This document shows, one piece after another, positions 1 through 7,077 of a stretch of DNA of 8,961 nucleotides (positions are counted from its first letter, which is position 1; each line of letters starts with the position of its first letter). A program made the translations under genes and the position numbers. This DNA comes from Brevundimonas sp. UBA7635. Lineage in GTDB: Bacteria; Pseudomonadota; Alphaproteobacteria; Caulobacterales; Caulobacteraceae. The notes beneath the pieces were generated by a model. That model searched no databases. It was not told the origin of the DNA and saw nothing but the letters and a program-made list of their open reading frames with translations. The stretch is taken from positions 17,303 to 26,263 of the forward strand of contig DLIT01000024.1 of assembly GCA_002483865.1 (NCBI GenBank), written 5' to 3'.

Positions 1-125
1 AGTGCCAGGGTGGCCAGCCCCCCCAGGACGACCACCACAAAGGTGGACAGGACGATCGGGTCATGCGGCAGGGCATTTAGATCCAGCCGCCCGAAGATCA
101 TCTTTGCTATTTGCTCAATGGACAT
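1..125 (-). CDS. cyoB: Cytochrome bo3 ubiquinol oxidase subunit I, N-terminal fragment (runs off the window)
   Basis: Only the first 41 codons are present; the gene continues beyond position 1. CyoB is the catalytic haem-copper subunit that oxidises ubiquinol, reduces oxygen to water and pumps protons in the inner membrane. The visible N-terminus has an FGRLDLNALP segment, then a hydrophobic stretch (IVLSTFVVVVLGGLATLA). From memory this resembles the start of E. coli CyoB (FGKLSLDAVP, then IVMVTIAGIILGGLA). The haem and copper ligands lie outside the window. It starts 14 bp after the cyoA stop in the same direction, the usual cyoABCD order. The start is uncertain: no clear Shine-Dalgarno precedes the ATG at 125, and an in-frame ATG at 101 (MIFGRL) would give an N-terminus closer to E. 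coli. Identity is supported by both sequence and position. Confidence 0.87.
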   Translation of the reverse strand, partial: MSIEQIAKMIFGRLDLNALPHDPIVLSTFVVVVLGGLATLA

Positions 126-139
126 AATCAATCAGCCGC

Positions 140-1405
140 TCAGGATTGCGACGCGGAAGCGACGTCGGCACCGCTCGGCGCTGAAGTCAGTTGGGTCAGG
201 GCGAAAGACGACACCGTAGCGTCAGGCGTTGCGCGGCCCAGCGAAAGGCCTGCGCCCGTCAGGCGATGCAAAGGCGTGGTCTGGGCCATCTGGAGCGACT
301 GCTCCTGACGGCGGCGATCCGCATCGACGGCCGCAGCTTCAGCTTCGGTCGGAGTGCAGATGGCCAGGACATAGGACTCGCCAGAGCCGAAGACAGCACC
401 GCCGCGGCGGGCGTTCTTGTCATAAAGCAGCGGCATGGTCGTGTTCACGGCGGTCAGACCCAGGCCACCATCGCGGTCGATCTGCATCATCTCGCCCATG
501 CACATCTTGCCCGGCTCGACGCACATGTTGATCACGGCATCAAACAAGCCAGCCTCGACCGCGCCATAATGGATCACCGGCACCTTCTCCGAAGGCTTTT
601 CCAGTTCCAGATAATGCTCGCGATTCAGGTTACCCGTGCTGGTGCGAACCGTCTGGACCCACCGGTCGAAGCCAGCGTCATCCAGGCCGTGGAAGGCAAA
701 GCGCATGTTCGAGAAGCCGTCACCCGAATAGTTGGCCGAGAAGCCGACATACTCGCCCGGACGGTTGATCACGGCGTGCAACTTCGTCTCCATGCCAGGC
801 ATCGCATAGATCTGACCTGCCAGCGCCGGGATATAGAAGGAGTTCATCACACCAGACGACGTGATGTGGAAGCGGATCGGGCGATCTACCGGGGCCGCCA
901 ACTCATTGACGGTGGCGATGCCATATTCCGGGTAGATAAAGAGCCATTTCCAGTCCAGCGCCACCACATTGACGTGCAGCGGTTCGACCTCGGCCGAGAC
1001 CGACTGGCCCTTGGCGATGCGGTCAAGTGGACGATAGGGATCCAGCAGGTGGGTGCCCGACCAGGTGATGGCCCCCAGGCAGATGATGATCAACAGCGGG
1101 GCGGCCCAGATCACCAGCTCAAGATGGGTCGAGTGATCCCAGTCCGGTTCATATCGTGCCTCGTCATTCGACGCCCGGTACTGGATGGCAAAGAAGATGA
1201 TCAGCGCCACCACCGGCACGATGATGATCAGCATCAGAACTACCGACCAGACGAGCAGATCTCGCTGCTGGGCGGCGATATCGCCCGCAGGCGACAGAAC
1301 TACAGCTTCACAGCCTGGCAACAGGGCCAGAAGTGGCAGCAGCAAAAGAGGTCTCAGGCGACGCACGGCGGATCCTGTCCGAAATGAAGGCACTGGCACG
1401 GTCAT
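140..1405 (-). CDS. cyoA: Cytochrome bo3 ubiquinol oxidase subunit II (lipoprotein)
   Basis: CyoA is the membrane-anchored periplasmic subunit of the quinol-oxidising terminal oxidase. The 421-aa product has a basic N-terminus, a hydrophobic signal and a lipobox LLPGC with Cys32 as the likely lipidated residue. Two membrane helices follow (about residues 50-75 and 95-115), then a cupredoxin-like domain. Where cytochrome c oxidases carry the CuA cysteines and histidine, this protein reads SANYSGDGFSNM (about residue 223), like the ASYSGPGFSGM of E. coli CyoA, so it should be a quinol oxidase rather than a cytochrome c oxidase. It is about 100 residues longer than the 315-aa E. coli protein. 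The extension has a Cys/Met cluster (MCVEPGKMCMGEMM, about 292-305) and ends in a low-complexity Ala/Ser/Thr tail. The start at 1405 is preceded by a TAGGG 10 nt upstream, a modest ribosome site. It leads the operon and is divergent from the MFS gene. Confidence 0.96.
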   Translation of the reverse strand: MTVPVPSFRTGSAVRRLRPLLLLPLLALLPGCEAVVLSPAGDIAAQQRDLLVWSVVLMLIIIVPVVALIIFFAIQYRASNDEARYEPDWDHSTHLELVIWAAPLLIIICLGAITWSGTHLLDPYRPLDRIAKGQSVSAEVEPLHVNVVALDWKWLFIYPEYGIATVNELAAPVDRPIRFHITSSGVMNSFYIPALAGQIYAMPGMETKLHAVINRPGEYVGFSANYSGDGFSNMRFAFHGLDDAGFDRWVQTVRTSTGNLNREHYLELEKPSEKVPVIHYGAVEAGLFDAVINMCVEPGKMCMGEMMQIDRDGGLGLTAVNTTMPLLYDKNARRGGAVFGSGESYVLAICTPTEAEAAAVDADRRRQEQSLQMAQTTPLHRLTGAGLSLGRATPDATVSSFALTQLTSAPSGADVASASQS

Positions 1406-1485
1406 TGTGATGCGGCCCTACTCCGGGGGGCTGGGAGCGGACATTGGACAATCCGTCCTATCCCCCACACGATTGTTAGGGAGCA

Positions 1486-1504
1486 AATGGCGTCTTTCGC
1501 CATT
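1486..1504. repeat. Perfect inverted repeat, 7-bp arms (AATGGCG / CGCCATT)
   Basis: AATGGCG (1486-1492) and CGCCATT (1498-1504) are exact reverse complements separated by TCTTT. It lies centrally between the divergent cyoA and MFS starts, about 80 bp upstream of cyoA and 53 bp upstream of the MFS gene. No T-tract follows on the plus strand, so it is not a terminator in that direction. It could be an operator for a dimeric regulator or an RNA hairpin in a leader. Confidence 0.6.
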
Positions 1505-1515
1505 CTTACACTGCT

Positions 1516-1532
1516 GGCGCGCGTGTCGCGCC
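1516..1532. repeat. Perfect inverted repeat, 6-bp GC arms (GGCGCG / CGCGCC)
   Basis: GGCGCG (1516-1521) and CGCGCC (1527-1532) flank the 5-base loop CGTGT. It begins 11 bp after the preceding inverted repeat and ends 7 bp before the AGGGA that may be the MFS ribosome site. If transcription starts upstream, both hairpins would be in the MFS leader RNA. Arms this GC-rich can arise by chance in such DNA, so the functional claim is weak. Confidence 0.45.
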
Positions 1533-1556
1533 CGGTCCTAGGGAACGTCATCGGTC

Positions 1557-2900
1557 ATGAACGCCACCAGCGGCGCGCCTTCTTCTAACTCCCTCGAGAG
1601 GGATGCCAGCCGGATCAACGCGCGAGAAGGAAAAATCGACGCCGGAGAAATCGCCATCGGCGTGATTCTCGGTCGCACGTCGGAATTTTTCGACTTTTTC
1701 GTCTATGCGATCGCCTCGGTTGTCGTCTTCCCCCAGCTGGTCTTCCCCTACGCCGGGCCCTTGGGCGGAACCCTTTTGTCATTTGCCGTCTTTGCGGTCG
1801 CCTTCCTGGCGCGACCGTTCGGCACGGCCCTGTTCATCGCCATCGACCAGAGGTTCGGACGTGGCACCAAGCTGACCATCGCCTTGTTCCTCCTGGGCAT
1901 CTCGACCGTCTGCCTGGGTTTCCTGCCCAGCTATGAGTCGGCCGGTCACTGGGCTGCGGTCATGCTGATCATCCTTCGCATCGGTCAGGGCGTGGCCCTG
2001 GGCGGGGCCTGGGATGGTATGGCTTCTCTGCTGGCCGTCAGCGCTCCCGACAATCGCCGTGGCTGGTATGCCATGGTGCCGCAACTAGGTGCGCCGATCG
2101 GTCTGATCGTGGCCAGTGCCCTGTTCGCCTACTTCCTCAATATCCTGACGGCAGCCGACTTCCTGGACTGGGGCTGGCGCTATCCTTTCTTCGTGGCCTT
2201 TGCCATCAACGTCGTGGCCCTGTTCGCGCGCTTGCGTATCGTGGTGACCCCGACCTTCCGGGCGGCGTTTGAGACGCTGGAGCTTCAGCCGACGCCCTGG
2301 GTCCGCACTGCTCGGGAGGAAGGCACCAATATCGTCGTGGGTGCCTTTGCGCCCTTGGCCAGCTTTGCCATGTTCCACATGGTGACCGTCTTTCCGCTGT
2401 CGTGGGTTTTCCTGAACACCACCGAATCTCCGGCTCGCTTCCTGGTAATCGAGCTGATCGGTGCGGCCTTTGGCATCATCGCCATCCTGGCCTCGGGCCT
2501 GCTGGCCGACCGCTATGGTCGTCGTGCCCTGCTGGCCATCACTGCGGCTGGCATCGCCGTCTTCTCGGGCTTTGCGCCCCAGTTGCTGGACGGCGGCCAG
2601 GCCGGTGAGCTGGCCTATATGATCCTGGGCTTCATTCTGCTGGGCCTCGCCTTTGGCCAGGCGTCGGGGGCCGTGGCCTCCAGCTTTGCCGTACGTAACC
2701 GCTACACAGCCTCAGCCCTGACGTCTGACCTGGCCTGGCTGTTCGGCGCGGGCTTCGCCCCCCTCGCCGCCCTGGCCCTGTCCAGCAGGTTCGGGCTTCC
2801 CGCGGGCGGACTTTACCTGCTGTCGGGCGCGCTCTTTACGCTCCTGGCCCTGTGGCTGAACCGAAACCTGGCCAAGGGCCGCACGGGTGGCAAGACCTAA
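1557..2900 (+). CDS. Major facilitator superfamily transporter, MHS-like
   Basis: A 447-aa inner-membrane secondary transporter; the substrate cannot be told from sequence. A polar N-terminus of about 30 residues precedes roughly 12 predicted membrane helices. Recognisable features are the SEFFDFFVYA segment (residues 42-51) in helix 1, typical of the metabolite:H+ symporter group, and a cytoplasmic loop 2-3 motif-A variant (AIDQRFGRGTKL). A RIGQGVALGG motif lies in helix 4, and a second motif A, DRYGRRALLAI, sits between helices 8 and 9. Length is normal and the frame is intact. An AGGGA (1540-1544) lies 12 nt upstream of the ATG, a slightly long spacing, and no other nearby ATG fits better. 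It is transcribed away from cyoA and closed by a strong terminator, so it is probably monocistronic. From memory, MFS genes beside cyoABCD recur in alphaproteobacteria, but I could not check this. A link to respiration is inference only. Confidence 0.9.
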   Translation: MNATSGAPSSNSLERDASRINAREGKIDAGEIAIGVILGRTSEFFDFFVYAIASVVVFPQLVFPYAGPLGGTLLSFAVFAVAFLARPFGTALFIAIDQRFGRGTKLTIALFLLGISTVCLGFLPSYESAGHWAAVMLIILRIGQGVALGGAWDGMASLLAVSAPDNRRGWYAMVPQLGAPIGLIVASALFAYFLNILTAADFLDWGWRYPFFVAFAINVVALFARLRIVVTPTFRAAFETLELQPTPWVRTAREEGTNIVVGAFAPLASFAMFHMVTVFPLSWVFLNTTESPARFLVIELIGAAFGIIAILASGLLADRYGRRALLAITAAGIAVFSGFAPQLLDGGQAGELAYMILGFILLGLAFGQASGAVASSFAVRNRYTASALTSDLAWLFGAGFAPLAALALSSRFGLPAGGLYLLSGALFTLLALWLNRNLAKGRTGGKT

Positions 2901-2931
2901 GGCGAGCTATCGCTCGGACGGTCGAGATGAG

Positions 2932-2960
2932 AAGGGTGCGTTATCCGACGCACCCTTTTT
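2932..2960 (+). terminator. Rho-independent terminator of the MFS gene
   Basis: A perfect 10-bp stem AAGGGTGCGT (2932-2941) / ACGCACCCTT (2948-2957) with a six-base loop runs into five T residues (2956-2960). It begins 31 nt after the MFS stop codon. This is a textbook intrinsic terminator and isolates the transporter from the downstream secreted-protein gene. Confidence 0.92.
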
Positions 2961-3103
2961 CATGCGCGATCGTTTGTCCGTCAGCCAAGAAATCTTATCG
3001 GCTGTTTACGATGAGGGTTCACGCCCCGCTAAGCCTGTCTCGTCGGCTTAAGTTAACGCACGGCATCTAGGGTCAGGATCGAACCAAGTGTCGTGAGGAC
3101 GTC
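2961..3103 (+). promoter_or_regulatory. Upstream region of the small secreted-protein gene
   Basis: These 143 non-coding bp follow the MFS terminator and must carry the promoter of the gene at 3104. A weak sigma70-like pair is possible: TTGTCC at 2974-2979 and TATCGG at 2996-3001, 16 bp apart. It is not a good match and is offered as a candidate only. The palindromes CTTAAG and GTTAAC lie close together near 3047-3058. A GAGGA (3095-3099) is the ribosome site. No gene is visible in this stretch. Confidence 0.4.
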
Positions 3104-3541
3104 ATGATGAAACGACCCAAGACAAACCGCCGTAACGGATTGACCCTGGCCACCGCAGCCACTGTTGCGGCCCTGTTCGTTCCGCACATGGCGCAAGCAG
3201 CCCCCAACGGAGGCGCAACCTATCAGTTGCGCGCCCGTGTGCCCGTGGCCTGCTGGGTCAAGCCAGTCACGCCCCTGATGGCCGAGACAGGGTCCGTCGG
3301 CCAGGTGGTCGAAGCCTGCAACAGCCCCGGTGGCTTTACCGTATCGGCCCATTACCGCAGCCTGGCCGGGCACGAGAAGGCCAAGCTGACCTATGGTTCG
3401 CGCACCCTCGATCTGGCCAAAAGCGGCAGCCAAACCCTGCGACGCGCCAACCTGGCTTCGATCCGCACCATAGATTATCGTTTTGAGGACGTCACGCTGG
3501 ACGCACCGCTGGTTCTGTCGCTGACGATCCAACCGATCTGA
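3104..3541 (+). CDS. Small secreted protein with pilin-like traits, unknown function
   Basis: The product is 145 aa. A basic N-terminus, a hydrophobic core and AQA|AP give a clear Sec signal peptide, cut after about residue 32, leaving about 113 residues. The mature part is mostly predicted beta-strand, with two cysteines (Cys50, Cys72) that could form a disulfide, the segment VVEACNSPGGFTVSAHYR, and a hydrophobic last strand (LVLSLTIQPI). By eye this resembles the C-x-V ... V-x-C-x-x-G-x-x-Y-x-V layout of spore coat U / pilin-type domains, so a fimbria-related or surface role is plausible, but no family is firmly recognised. It is convergent with the fimbrial operon, 71 bp away, sharing its terminator. 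Two adjacent ATGs exist: GAGGA (3095-3099) is 4 nt from the first (3104) and 7 nt from the second (3107), so 3107 may be the true start. Confidence 0.82.
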   Translation: MMKRPKTNRRNGLTLATAATVAALFVPHMAQAAPNGGATYQLRARVPVACWVKPVTPLMAETGSVGQVVEACNSPGGFTVSAHYRSLAGHEKAKLTYGSRTLDLAKSGSQTLRRANLASIRTIDYRFEDVTLDAPLVLSLTIQPI

Positions 3542-3562
3542 AGCCCTGCAACACACGACTTG

Positions 3563-3592
3563 AAAAACGGGGCCACGTCGGCCCCCTTTTTT
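3563..3592. terminator. Bidirectional terminator between convergent genes
   Basis: The stem GGGGCC (3569-3574) / GGCCCC (3580-3585) has the loop ACGTC. It is flanked by AAAAA (3563-3567) on one side and TTTTTT (3587-3592) on the other, so a U-tract follows the hairpin in either direction. It sits 21 nt after the secreted-protein stop and about 20 nt after the fimbrial operon's last stop. It should end both transcripts. Confidence 0.88.
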
Positions 3593-3612
3593 GTCGGAAC
3601 AATCAGATCTGC

Positions 3613-4512
3613 CTAGATGGCTGCCACGGTGAACGTCAGGGTGTCGCGATAATTGCCAGCCCGCTTGCCGGTGGTCGGGCCGATGTTGATGCTCAGTGGA
3701 TAGTTGTCGAATCGCGGCCGCGTTGACTGCTCCAACAGTTGACCTGGCGTATCCAGGCTTACCACCTGGTCACCAATGGCCAGGCTGTAGGGGATGTACC
3801 AGGCCGTTGTCCCCTGCCGCATCTGGCCCAGATTTTCTGACGTGACAGTGACCATGTAGCCGGCGCTTGACTGCACATAGAGGGTCGTCAGTAAAGACCG
3901 TGGACCTTCCGTCAGGGCACCAAGATCGATGACGGCTGTCGTGCCCGTACGCTGGAACTCCCCCTTCAGCCCGATCAGGGCCGTGGCAATCACATCAGCA
4001 ACCAGGCTGATCTGCTTCTGACGTTCCACCCGCCCGGTAGCGTCCAGCAGATTGATCATGACATCCTGGGAATAGGAGCCGGACAGCGGGATATGGTTGG
4101 GGCTGATCTGGAAGGAGAAGCGCATCAATCCCTGCTCGCCCGCCGCCAACTGGAACGGCCGGCCACCACGTGCGGGGCTGACGCCAGCTCGCGGTGAGAT
4201 GTCCCGGTTGGCGTGCTCATCCACCAGGACATAATCCAGACGCTCGATCCCTCCATCTCGCGACAGGCCAAAGCTATCGGCAATCAGCTCGACCTGGCTG
4301 AACAGGTTGCAGGGGGTTGAGCCCCCGTTGCGCAAGATCAGGTCGAACTCCCGAGTAGCGCCCTGATCCTGAAGGGGATCATAGACAAGCGTCCAACTGG
4401 TGGCGCTGGTGTCGATGACAAGATCACACTTGCCCTGCGCCGACACCGGAGCGGACCACATCAAAGCCAGGATCCCGATCAGGGACATCAGTCCCAAGCC
4501 CATACGTGACAT
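3613..4512 (-). CDS. Fimbrial tip-adhesin-like subunit with C-terminal spore coat U-type domain
   Basis: A 299-aa exported protein, the last gene of the chaperone-usher operon. The signal peptide (PVSA|QGK) is cut after about residue 25. The N-terminal part (about 26-165) has Cys29 and Cys68, a likely disulfide. The C-terminal part (about 170-299) ends in GKRAGNYRDTLTFTVAAI, the AGxYxDTxxxxV close of spore coat U/pilin domains, which would take a donor strand from the next subunit. This two-part layout at the operon end is what a tip adhesin of CsuE type shows; I infer a role at the fimbrial tip. The alternative is a minor shaft subunit. The ATG lies 3 bp after the usher stop. Its Shine-Dalgarno AAGGA (4519-4523, 6-nt spacing) falls in the usher's final codons, so translation is probably coupled. 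No ligand-binding site can be named. Confidence 0.82.
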   Translation of the reverse strand: MSRMGLGLMSLIGILALMWSAPVSAQGKCDLVIDTSATSWTLVYDPLQDQGATREFDLILRNGGSTPCNLFSQVELIADSFGLSRDGGIERLDYVLVDEHANRDISPRAGVSPARGGRPFQLAAGEQGLMRFSFQISPNHIPLSGSYSQDVMINLLDATGRVERQKQISLVADVIATALIGLKGEFQRTGTTAVIDLGALTEGPRSLLTTLYVQSSAGYMVTVTSENLGQMRQGTTAWYIPYSLAIGDQVVSLDTPGQLLEQSTRPRFDNYPLSINIGPTTGKRAGNYRDTLTFTVAAI

Positions 4513-4515
4513 GAC

Positions 4516-7077
4516 CTATCCTTCCTTATCTTCCGGCACATCCAGGGGGACGCGCAAGACTTTCAGGTCCAGCAGACCCTCGTTGTCGGCAGGCACTTCG
4601 AACTCAAAGCCCATCGGCGGCGACGAGAACATCTCGATCCGATAGCGACGACCCGGCTCCAGGTCCTGGATGGCAAATCGCCCAACCGAATTGGTGAAGA
4701 AGAGTTCCGTTTCCGCATTGGTTTCATCCGCCGGGCGAATCCGGCCGGACATCAGGGCCACAGGTCGATCCCCGTTGCCCACCAGGCGGCCCAGGGCGCT
4801 CACGAACCTGCTGCTGCCGACCTCGATCGCATAGCCGCTCTTGTAGGACGGATGCAGGCGCACAACGCCGTCGCCAATATTGTAGCCCACTGGCGGATCG
4901 AGCACGTCGTACTTCACGGACTGGTTGACATAGGACGACAGATTGCCAGCCAGCGCAGGCCCCAGCGCACCGCCGCGGGAGACGTAGTCTCCGCCCTGCA
5001 GACCCTGCCCCACGATAACGGAGCGTCCCTTGAGCGTTTCGTGCGGATAGACAATGGCAAAGCTGTCATAGACCCCACGTCCGATGGCGACCTTGCCGCC
5101 GGCCATGGCAATGGATGAGCCCAGGCGCACGCTCGTGACCTGCTGATCTGTGATGTTACTGAAATCACGACCCAGTGTCGTATGGGTCAGGCTGGCATCG
5201 AAGCGGTTGGCGATATAGTCGACCTGGCCCGAAACGCTTCCGGCCCCGTCATCATAATTGCTGGTTACCGAGTAGCCGAGCGACCCCGGACGGTTGCTTG
5301 AGAACTGTTGGTAGGAGACCGAACCGGCATTGTTGTTGGACGAATAGCGGGCATCCATTCGGCGGTCCGGTCGTGGCTGCCAGATCAGGCCAATATTGAA
5401 GCCGAAGCCCTGAGCTCGCTGCCCCCCGAAGCTGTCCATGCCATAGTCGCGGTATTCCGCCCCTACCTGCACACTCCAGGTAGGGGCAAAACGATAGGCA
5501 CCGGTGGCCGAGATATTATAGGCATCCGAAATGCTGTCATCGTGACTGATCCGGTACGATCCGCCGAGGCTCGCCTGCAGGTCGGGCGTAAAGCGATGAT
5601 TATAGTTCGCCATTACCGCCCAGGCATTCGCATTGGCACTGGTCATGCCAAGATAGCCGTATTCCTCGGACGTATATTCCAGTCCCACGGCCCAGCTGTC
5701 GTAGGTATCGCCTCGATCAATAATATGATCGAAGGTCAGGCCGCCGGTATAACCTGTGCCGAAATCGGACTGGCTTATGCCCGCTTCGACCTGAAGTCGG
5801 GCACCGTTGACCAGGATGAACTGTGTCTGCCCTGTGATAGACTGAACGTCCTCGGTCAGTTGCAGGCCCAGTCCCAGAGCCGGGCGGTTCTCAAACGCCT
5901 TGCGCCAGAAGCCGGTAAAGGCAATCTGACCATCCGAATAGTCCGGTTCCGCCCCGAAACCTTCGCTGGTAACGCCCAGGAAGGCTCCATATTCATACTC
6001 TCCCGGGTCCAGGTCGATCATATCCAGATAGGCGCTGTAGCTAACGCGCTCCATCCGCCCCGAATCATTGACGACTTCCAGATTGATGTCGTTGCTGCCA
6101 GCGTCCAAAGGCAGGTTGGCCACGTCATACTGGCCTGGATCGAGGCGGAATTCGCGCACCAGGATACCATTGCGCAGCACGCGAACGGTCGAGGATTCTT
6201 GCAGAACCAGGGTGCGTGAACCGGTCAGGCCCGTGTTGCGGAAGGGATCAAAGCGGCGACGCTGTCGCTGCACCCCGATGCCGCCCATCTCCACGAATCC
6301 CTGGCGTCCACGCAGATCGACGTCGAGGTCACCGACGGTCCAGCGTCGAAATTGCTCGGGCTGGTCATAGACCAGGCGGGCATAGCGCCTTTCAAAGCCA
6401 TATTCGCCCGTCCGGAAGTTTTCGCGGCCCTGAACCTCTGTCTCCAACACGACTGCGCCATAACGAACGGCACCGTTGAAGAAGACGCTGGGGGCCTGCA
6501 TATCCCCGCGCGAGTGGTATTTCTGGGCGACCAGGTTGGCATTCAGGAAGGCTGAAAATCTTTCAGGAGGAAGACCCGGCTCTTCGGCCTGCCCGGCCGA
6601 GAACAGGCTTTCGATCGTGCGCTTGGACGGATCAATCCGCAGCACCATCACCGCCAACTGGTTGGGGTCATAGTCCAGTCGAATGCCCGTGTCGTTTATT
6701 TCCTCGGGCGCGAAGAACTCATGTCCGTCAAGCGCCTGGGCCAACTCCTGCTGCGCTTCAGGCAGCAGGAGCGGTTCCAGCAGCGCCTGGAAGCCGGTGC
6801 TTTCGACCAGGAAGCGGTCGTCTCGCGTGAGTGTCACCGGCATTTCGCCCAGGACCCGGTTATTGAAGTTGAGCGGGACCGTCAGGGCAATGTCGCGGTC
6901 GTAGGGGTTGATGTTTCGGCGCGGAGCCTCTTCAGCCGGAGCGGCTTGCGCATCAACCGTATCCTTGGCCGTGTCCTGGGCAGGCGCGGTGTCCTGCACC
7001 TCTTGCGCAGCAGCGGGAATGCCCGAAAGGGCGACCAGCATGGCCAGAGCCGACACTGTGTCGCGACGGCGAATCAT
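4516..7077 (-). CDS. Fimbrial outer-membrane usher protein (FimD/PapC/CsuD family)
   Basis: The usher is the outer-membrane pore that receives chaperone-pilin complexes and catalyses fibre assembly and secretion. The product is 853 aa, normal for the family. A signal peptide ends at PAAA|QEV (residue 24), followed by an Ala/Asp/Glu/Pro-rich linker (25-52). An N-terminal chaperone-binding domain (about 57-180) starts NINPYDRDIALTVPLNF. A plug-like segment lies at about 290-350, with TVRVLRNGILVREFRLDPGQYDVANLPL, then SNDINLEVVNDSGR. A long run of alternating beta-strands typical of the barrel follows. The C-terminal domain (about 770-853) includes VGRFAIQDLEPGRRYRIEMF. I found no cysteine in the protein, so the C-terminal disulfide known in some ushers is absent. 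Its ATG overlaps the chaperone TGA (ATGA) and no strong Shine-Dalgarno precedes it, pointing to translational coupling. The clade is not certain; an archaic (sigma) or alphaproteobacterial relative is my guess. Confidence 0.95.
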   Translation of the reverse strand: MIRRRDTVSALAMLVALSGIPAAAQEVQDTAPAQDTAKDTVDAQAAPAEEAPRRNINPYDRDIALTVPLNFNNRVLGEMPVTLTRDDRFLVESTGFQALLEPLLLPEAQQELAQALDGHEFFAPEEINDTGIRLDYDPNQLAVMVLRIDPSKRTIESLFSAGQAEEPGLPPERFSAFLNANLVAQKYHSRGDMQAPSVFFNGAVRYGAVVLETEVQGRENFRTGEYGFERRYARLVYDQPEQFRRWTVGDLDVDLRGRQGFVEMGGIGVQRQRRRFDPFRNTGLTGSRTLVLQESSTVRVLRNGILVREFRLDPGQYDVANLPLDAGSNDINLEVVNDSGRMERVSYSAYLDMIDLDPGEYEYGAFLGVTSEGFGAEPDYSDGQIAFTGFWRKAFENRPALGLGLQLTEDVQSITGQTQFILVNGARLQVEAGISQSDFGTGYTGGLTFDHIIDRGDTYDSWAVGLEYTSEEYGYLGMTSANANAWAVMANYNHRFTPDLQASLGGSYRISHDDSISDAYNISATGAYRFAPTWSVQVGAEYRDYGMDSFGGQRAQGFGFNIGLIWQPRPDRRMDARYSSNNNAGSVSYQQFSSNRPGSLGYSVTSNYDDGAGSVSGQVDYIANRFDASLTHTTLGRDFSNITDQQVTSVRLGSSIAMAGGKVAIGRGVYDSFAIVYPHETLKGRSVIVGQGLQGGDYVSRGGALGPALAGNLSSYVNQSVKYDVLDPPVGYNIGDGVVRLHPSYKSGYAIEVGSSRFVSALGRLVGNGDRPVALMSGRIRPADETNAETELFFTNSVGRFAIQDLEPGRRYRIEMFSSPPMGFEFEVPADNEGLLDLKVLRVPLDVPEDKEG

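Larger units (their letters stand above)
1406..1556. promoter_or_regulatory. Divergent intergenic region between cyoA and the MFS gene
   Basis: These 151 bp must hold the start signals for both cyoA (leftward) and the MFS gene (rightward) if each has its own promoter. I see no convincing -35/-10 pair on either strand. Visible elements are a small dyad ATTG-GA-CAAT (1443-1452), two perfect hairpin repeats listed separately, and an AGGGA (1540-1544) 12 nt before the MFS ATG that may be its ribosome site. The region is inferred to be regulatory from its position; no known operator (for example an FNR box) was recognised. Confidence 0.6.

Noticed and set aside
191..1387. A 398-codon open frame on the plus strand opposite cyoA
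   Set aside because: It is a shadow of cyoA: it runs wholly antisense, and is rich in Arg, His, Asp and Gln with no recognisable domain, as expected from the complement of a GC-rich gene.
1443..1452. ATTG-GA-CAAT dyad as a possible FNR-type box
   Set aside because: FNR sites need TTGAT-N4-ATCAA spacing; this dyad has short arms and a two-base gap.
5308..6219. A 303-codon open frame on the plus strand opposite the usher gene
   Set aside because: It is antisense to the conserved plug and barrel region of the usher, with no domain or ribosome site of note.
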